Origin: Myxococcota bacterium
Lineage (GTDB): Bacteria > Myxococcota > UBA4151
Length of the DNA stretch: 10,116 bases
NCBI GenBank assembly: GCA_028823075.1
Contig: JAPKCE010000047.1
Span: 1-10,116, forward strand
Reading direction: 5' to 3'
Shown here: piece after piece, positions 6,331 to 10,116 of the stretch
How positions within the stretch are numbered: position 1 is the stretch's first letter
Layout: each line of letters starts with the position of its first letter
Position numbers and translations under genes: made by a program
The notes under the pieces: generated by a model
Database searches by the model: none
Seen by the model: the letters and a program-made list of their open reading frames with translations, nothing else
What the model was told of the DNA's origin: nothing

Positions 6331-7603
6331 ACCGGTTCAGATCGTTGGCGCTGGGCTGGCTGGCTCGTTGATGGCTTTGTACCTGGCTAGGCGAGGGAAA
6401 GCCGTCGGGCTTTGGGAGCGCCGCTCGGACATGCGCTTAGAAAAACAAGCCGAAGGGCGGTCGATCAATTTGGCGATCTCAACGCGCGGCCTAACGGCTC
6501 TCGATCGTGTTGGTTTAACCGAAACCGTACTCGCCGAGGCCATCGCCATGCCCGGGCGACTAATTCACGACCTTCAAGGCAACACCAGCTTTCAGGCCTA
6601 CGGGCAAAGCGGTCAGGCCATTCAGAGCATATCAAGAAGAAGGCTTAACGAACTGTTGCTCAACGCCGCTCAAGAAGCCGGCGTTCGTTGTCATTTTAAT
6701 GCTCGCTGCCGTGATGTCGATCTCGAAAGCGGGACCATAACTTTTGATACCCCCGAAGGTGAGCGCAACGTCGCCTCGTCGCTGAGCATTGGCGCCGACG
6801 GGGTATTTTCGGCACTGCGGGGCAAAATGCAACGGAGCACCCGCTTTGACTTTGAACAGCATTATGTCAGTCATGGTTACAGCGAACTCTGCATCAAGGC
6901 CAACGCCGACGGCAGCTTTAAAATGGATAAGTCGGCTCTGCATATCTGGCCTCGACACGATTTCATGCTCATCGCCCTACCGAATTTTGACGGCAGCTTT
7001 ACGCTGACGCTCTTCCTACGCTTCGAACGCCAGGAAAAGGGAGCATGGTGCTATGAAGACCTGCAAACAGGCGCCGATCTTAAACGGTTTTTTGGGGAGC
7101 AATTCCCTGATGTTTTGCCCATGATCGATGAACTCGAAAGTAACTTTTTCGAGCAGCCCCCAGCGGCGCTTTGCACGGTACGCTGCTCACCCTTTCACCA
7201 CGGCGACAAGGTGGTCTTACTCGGCGATTCCGCACATGCGGTTGTCCCCTTTTACGGCCAGGGCATGAACGCAGCTTTCGAATCGGCGCGCCTGCTCGAC
7301 GACATCTTGGCCGGGCAAAGCCAAGGCCCAGCGCTCGCCGAGTTTAGCCGCAGCCGCATCCCCGACGCGCTGGCTATTCGACAACTTGCCTTGGACCATT
7401 TCGCGGATATGAGCAGTTCGACGGCCGATGATCTGTTTCTCCATGCCCGAGCCCTGGAACTTCATCTCGAAAACGCAATCCCGGGCTATCAGAGCCTGTA
7501 CAGCATGATCAGCTTTTCAAATATGCCCTACGCAGAGGCGGTCGCCAAAGCGCAACATCAAGGCCGACAACTGGCGCGCATGGGCGAAATGGTCCAACAT
7601 TAG
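6323..7603 (+). CDS. kmo: Kynurenine 3-monooxygenase
   Basis: A class A flavin monooxygenase that uses NADPH and O2 to hydroxylate L-kynurenine to 3-hydroxykynurenine. Of 426 residues, the FAD dinucleotide motif is VGAGLAGSLMALYLARRG at 8-25, a KMO-typical GRSINLAISTRGLTAL follows at 45-60, the GADGVFSALR motif lies near 158-167, and the second FAD motif LLGDSAHAVVPFYGQGMNAAFE is near 294-315. The C-terminal region contains the helices expected for the KMO membrane-associated or lid segment, without a clear transmembrane helix; bacterial KMOs are usually soluble. AGGAG lies seven bases before the ATG, which is inside the 3' end of kynU. It is the last gene of the tight operon; the next plus-strand gene begins 36 bp later with no hairpin between, so read-through is possible. 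Confidence 0.96.
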   Translation: MAEPVQIVGAGLAGSLMALYLARRGKAVGLWERRSDMRLEKQAEGRSINLAISTRGLTALDRVGLTETVLAEAIAMPGRLIHDLQGNTSFQAYGQSGQAIQSISRRRLNELLLNAAQEAGVRCHFNARCRDVDLESGTITFDTPEGERNVASSLSIGADGVFSALRGKMQRSTRFDFEQHYVSHGYSELCIKANADGSFKMDKSALHIWPRHDFMLIALPNFDGSFTLTLFLRFERQEKGAWCYEDLQTGADLKRFFGEQFPDVLPMIDELESNFFEQPPAALCTVRCSPFHHGDKVVLLGDSAHAVVPFYGQGMNAAFESARLLDDILAGQSQGPALAEFSRSRIPDALAIRQLALDHFADMSSSTADDLFLHARALELHLENAIPGYQSLYSMISFSNMPYAEAVAKAQHQGRQLARMGEMVQH

Positions 7604-7639
7604 CCGTAACGAAACGACCCCTGACGAGATGAAACAATA

Positions 7640-9460
7640 ATGAGCATTAATAAACTCCCCCTAATCTTCCTCTGTTTATGCATTTCCGATTGCACAACGG
7701 ACGGTGAGGCGGGCTCCGCTGGGCGCTGCGGTGACCGCATCTTGGCTTCAGGCGAGCAATGCGACGACGGTAATTCCGTCGACGAGGACGCCTGCAACAA
7801 CGCCTGCCAAAAAGCGTCCTGCGGCGACGGTATCCTGCGCAACGACCTAAGCCCGGGCATCGTCGATGCCGAGGGCTGCGACGATGGTAACGACTTCGAT
7901 GGCGACGCTTGCCTCGCCGATTGCCAGCCGGCGCGCTGTGGCGATGGTATGCTGCGCACCGACCTCGGCGAGCAAGAAGAGGGCTATGAAGAATGCGACG
8001 ATGCCAACGACGATAACTGGGACGGCTGCTCGAACTCCTGCGAGGCCCTGAGTTGCGGAGACGGTGAAATTCAGGCTGAAATGGGCGAAGTCTGTGACGA
8101 TGGCAATGAAATCGATTCGGACTCCTGCACCAACCGCTGTCGCCCGGCCGGTTGTGGCGACGGGAGCGTTTGGCAAGGGGCTGAAGAATGCGATGATGGT
8201 AACCGCGATCATTTCGATGCCTGCCTAAACACCTGTTTATCGGCGCGCTGTGGTGATGGCGCCCCTCGTCTCGACCTGGAAAGCGGTGACGAGGGCTTTG
8301 AGGCCTGCGACGATGGCAACTTTGAAGATGATGACGCCTGTTTGACGAACTGCTCGGCGGCCAGCTGCGGTGACGGTGTGTATCGCCGCGACCTGCACCC
8401 GTCCGATTCGGCCTATGAAGAATGCGACGACGGCAACGAGTCAGACGATGACGAATGCTCGGTCGAATGCATCTCTTTAGGCTGCGGCAACGGCAGGATC
8501 AACGAAGGTGAAACCTGCGACGATGGTAATATCGAAGACGCTGACGCTTGTCGCAACGACTGTTCATTAGCAGTCTGCGGTGACGGCGTCGCGCGGCGTG
8601 ACATCGAAGCCGGTGAAGATAACTTTGAAGAATGTGACGACGCTAACTTGGTGGAAAGCGACGCTTGTACAAGCGGTTGCACCCTGGCGCGTTGCGGTGA
8701 TGGTGTTCAGCGCCAAGACATCGCCGAGGGAGAAGAAGGAGCCGAGGCTTGCGACGACGCCAACGAGGACGAAAATGACGCCTGCGTCAACTGTCAACTC
8801 GCCATCTGCGGTGATGGCTTTACGCGTGGAGACGTCGCCGAGGGCGAGGCCGGGTTTGAATCTTGTGACGACGAAAACGAGGTCGACACCGATGCCTGCC
8901 GCAACTCCTGTCAGGCTGCTGTTTGCGGCGATGGTATCGTTCGCACCGACATCGCCGCCGGTCAGGCCGGCTATGAACAATGCGACGACGGTAATCAGAT
9001 CGAAGACGATGACTGCGGCAACTCCTGCTATCCGCCGGGACAAGGTAGCGAATACCGCATGACCTTCCCGCGCGGTTCCGCCGGCGCCGCCCAGTGCAAC
9101 CCGTGGCGCAGCTGGCGCCTTGCGCTGAACGCCAACCAAAATTACACACGCATCCGTTTTGGGCGCGAAGGCTCCAGCGAACTGAGCTGCAGCGGCGCCG
9201 AAGCGAACCGGATATGCCAAGCTCTGCGCTCGGCTCAAACCATCAGCGTGGCCTGCGGTGGTCATAACTGGGGTGTGCGTGGCACCTGCTCATCGGAGGC
9301 ACAGTTCAATGGCGAGCCGGAACTGTTCATCGACACCACTGCTTGCTCTTGTGCGGGGCGCTACTCGGTTCGGCCCTGCATCCACAACGCCAATTGGGGC
9401 GGCTACAACCAGGGCCTATGCAACGGTGCTTCCCAGCGACTCTACGTTAGCTGCGAATAG
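7640..9460 (+). CDS. Exported protein with twelve DUF4215-type cysteine-rich repeats and a novel C-terminal domain
   Basis: A 606-residue acidic protein. Residues 1-18 form a short hydrophobic export signal; ISDC at 15-18 could act as a poor lipobox, but aspartate before the cysteine is unusual, so lipidation is doubtful. Twelve repeats occupy about residues 29-466. Each has four cysteines in the pattern CGDG...CDDGN...DAC...C, matching the Myxococcus cysteine-rich (DUF4215/TIGR02232) repeat. Four are short (31-33 residues) and eight are long (38-39), the latter containing an RxDL/I...G-E insert. The many Asp/Glu residues suggest calcium or other cation binding, by inference. Residues 470-606 form a separate domain with ten cysteines, ending in RPCIHNANWGGYNQGLCNGASQRLYVSC, which I do not recognise. 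The start has no good Shine-Dalgarno. It lies 36 bp after kmo and 5 bp before the CAP-domain lipoprotein gene. A surface or extracellular scaffold is likely; the specific role is unknown. Confidence 0.9.
   Translation: MSINKLPLIFLCLCISDCTTDGEAGSAGRCGDRILASGEQCDDGNSVDEDACNNACQKASCGDGILRNDLSPGIVDAEGCDDGNDFDGDACLADCQPARCGDGMLRTDLGEQEEGYEECDDANDDNWDGCSNSCEALSCGDGEIQAEMGEVCDDGNEIDSDSCTNRCRPAGCGDGSVWQGAEECDDGNRDHFDACLNTCLSARCGDGAPRLDLESGDEGFEACDDGNFEDDDACLTNCSAASCGDGVYRRDLHPSDSAYEECDDGNESDDDECSVECISLGCGNGRINEGETCDDGNIEDADACRNDCSLAVCGDGVARRDIEAGEDNFEECDDANLVESDACTSGCTLARCGDGVQRQDIAEGEEGAEACDDANEDENDACVNCQLAICGDGFTRGDVAEGEAGFESCDDENEVDTDACRNSCQAAVCGDGIVRTDIAAGQAGYEQCDDGNQIEDDDCGNSCYPPGQGSEYRMTFPRGSAGAAQCNPWRSWRLALNANQNYTRIRFGREGSSELSCSGAEANRICQALRSAQTISVACGGHNWGVRGTCSSEAQFNGEPELFIDTTACSCAGRYSVRPCIHNANWGGYNQGLCNGASQRLYVSCE
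7724..9037 (+). repeat. Array of twelve diverged DUF4215-type repeats (coding)
   Basis: Twelve in-frame units of about 93-117 bp, each coding for CGDG-CDDGN-DAC-C. In order, their lengths class as S L L S / S L L S / L L L L (S = 31-33 residues, L = 38-39). Units 3 and 7 both replace the usual DAC with DGC or DEC followed by serine and both end in leucine, which supports duplication of a four-unit block. Unit 10 lacks one residue before its last cysteine. DNA identity between units is low apart from the core motifs, so the expansion is old. Confidence 0.9.
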
Positions 9461-9465
9461 TCCCG

Positions 9466-10116
9466 ATGCGACGAATAGCTTTGGTGATCGCCCTCACAGG
9501 ATGTGCTCCACCAACAACGGGTGACGGCGCCGGCGGTGACAATCTCGCCCCCCTATGCTGGAATGCGGAGCGCGACCCCGATTGCGAAATTAAACTCGAC
9601 GCGACGTGCATGGAAGAGAGCCCTTCCGACGAATTGCGCAGCGAGGCCTGTTTGATGATGGCCTTGGCGAACGCCGACCGCAGGCTGTTTCTCGAAGAGT
9701 CCGCCTCGGCTGCCGACCTCATCTGGGACGAACGCCTTTTTCAAGTGGCCAAGGGGCATGTTGAGGATATGTGTGCCCGCGAATATTTTGAACATGACAC
9801 GCCGGAAGGGCTGGGCCCGGATGGTCGCTCGGATCGCCTCGGTTTTGACTTTAGCGTCGCCGAAAACATCGTCTTCGGCTCAAACTCGGTCAACAACCAC
9901 TTTTTATGGATGAATGAGCCGACCTGCACCGGACATCGCGGCAATATCTTGAACCCCCAAAACAGGCGCGTTGGCGTTGCGGTCATTCGCTGTCAAAGTG
10001 GACGTTTTTCCGGCCGCATCATGGCCGTTCAAAACTTTCACATGAACCATGCGATACAGGCCTCGCCGGCATGTGGCGAAGACGACTTTCGTTGTATGGT
10101 CCCTCCAGGGCCGGTC
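9466..10116 (+). CDS. CAP/SCP-domain (YkwD-like) lipoprotein, runs off right edge
   Basis: The first 217 residues are present and the frame is open at the window end. A short lipoprotein signal, MRRIALVIALTGC, has a textbook lipobox LTGC, so Cys13 should be lipidated. After a cysteine-containing spacer (C31, C40, C48, C62), a CAP/SCP domain spans about residues 65-200: LIWDERLFQVAKGHVEDM at 85-102 with H98, YFEHDTPEG at 107-115 with H110, AENIVFG at 132-138 with E133, and W148-M...GHRGNILNP at 156-164 with H157, then RRVGVAV. These are the conserved histidine and glutamate positions of the CAP cavity. Secreted bacterial CAP proteins have varied or unknown activities. The gene starts 5 bp after the repeat-protein stop, with no clear Shine-Dalgarno, which suggests translational coupling. 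Extra cysteines (C103, C154, C176, C203, C210) suggest a disulfide-stabilised variant. Confidence 0.88.
   Translation, partial: MRRIALVIALTGCAPPTTGDGAGGDNLAPLCWNAERDPDCEIKLDATCMEESPSDELRSEACLMMALANADRRLFLEESASAADLIWDERLFQVAKGHVEDMCAREYFEHDTPEGLGPDGRSDRLGFDFSVAENIVFGSNSVNNHFLWMNEPTCTGHRGNILNPQNRRVGVAVIRCQSGRFSGRIMAVQNFHMNHAIQASPACGEDDFRCMVPPGPV

Noticed and set aside
7604..7639. Terminator after kmo
   Set aside because: The 36-base gap has no inverted repeat and no T-run.
7724..9037. CRISPR or non-coding repeat array
   Set aside because: The periodicity comes from in-frame protein repeats with variable unit length; there are no identical direct repeats separated by unique spacers.
8567..9265. 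232-codon antisense open frame across the repeat array
   Set aside because: Biased codons of the Asp/Cys-rich repeats keep the opposite strand free of stops; the product is a hydrophobic-looking translation of the repeat complement with no motif or start signal.

Overview
The window reads as chromosomal DNA of a moderately GC-rich, Gram-negative delta-type bacterium, most likely Myxococcota or Bradymonadales. Three things point there: lipoproteins with Asp-Ser-Gly/Asp-Ala-Gly linkers followed by dense cysteine domains, a long array of the 'Myxococcus cysteine-rich' (DUF4215-type) repeat, and an aerobic kynurenine catabolic operon. There is no rRNA, tRNA, transposase, integrase or CRISPR array to fix the taxonomy, so this placement is an inference.

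Layout. On the minus strand, bases 1-549 hold the N-terminal part of an APH-family kinase resembling AmgK. A divergent spacer of about 230 bp, containing a perfect 9-bp stem-loop, separates it from a small plus-strand gene for an NqrM-like protein (781-1047). That gene converges, with only 6 bp between stop codons, on a minus-strand gene for a secreted lipoprotein built from two copies of a 10-cysteine domain (1054-1815). A second divergent spacer (1816-1948), with a weak promoter-like pair and an imperfect inverted repeat, leads into a compact plus-strand operon (1949-7603).

The operon encodes, in order: 2-oxo-3-hexenedioate decarboxylase (NbaG-like), 3-hydroxyanthranilate 3,4-dioxygenase (NbaC), ACMS decarboxylase (NbaD), a cyclase-family protein that probably serves as kynurenine formamidase, kynureninase (KynU) and kynurenine 3-monooxygenase (Kmo). 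Junctions are +3, -4, 0, 0 and -8 bp. Together these would turn N-formylkynurenine into 2-aminomuconate semialdehyde, with a later decarboxylation step also present. Tryptophan 2,3-dioxygenase, 2-aminomuconate semialdehyde dehydrogenase, 2-aminomuconate deaminase and the downstream hydratase/aldolase are not in the window. The most striking detail is that the dioxygenase has glutamine where the third iron-ligand histidine is expected.

After the operon come two exported-protein genes: a 606-residue protein with twelve four-cysteine repeats plus an unrecognised 10-cysteine C-terminal domain (7640-9460), and, 5 bp later, a lipoprotein with a CAP/SCP (YkwD-like) domain that runs off the right edge (9466-10116). 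All six intact or partial genes flanking the operon have ordinary codon use for the window and I see no sign of recent transfer.
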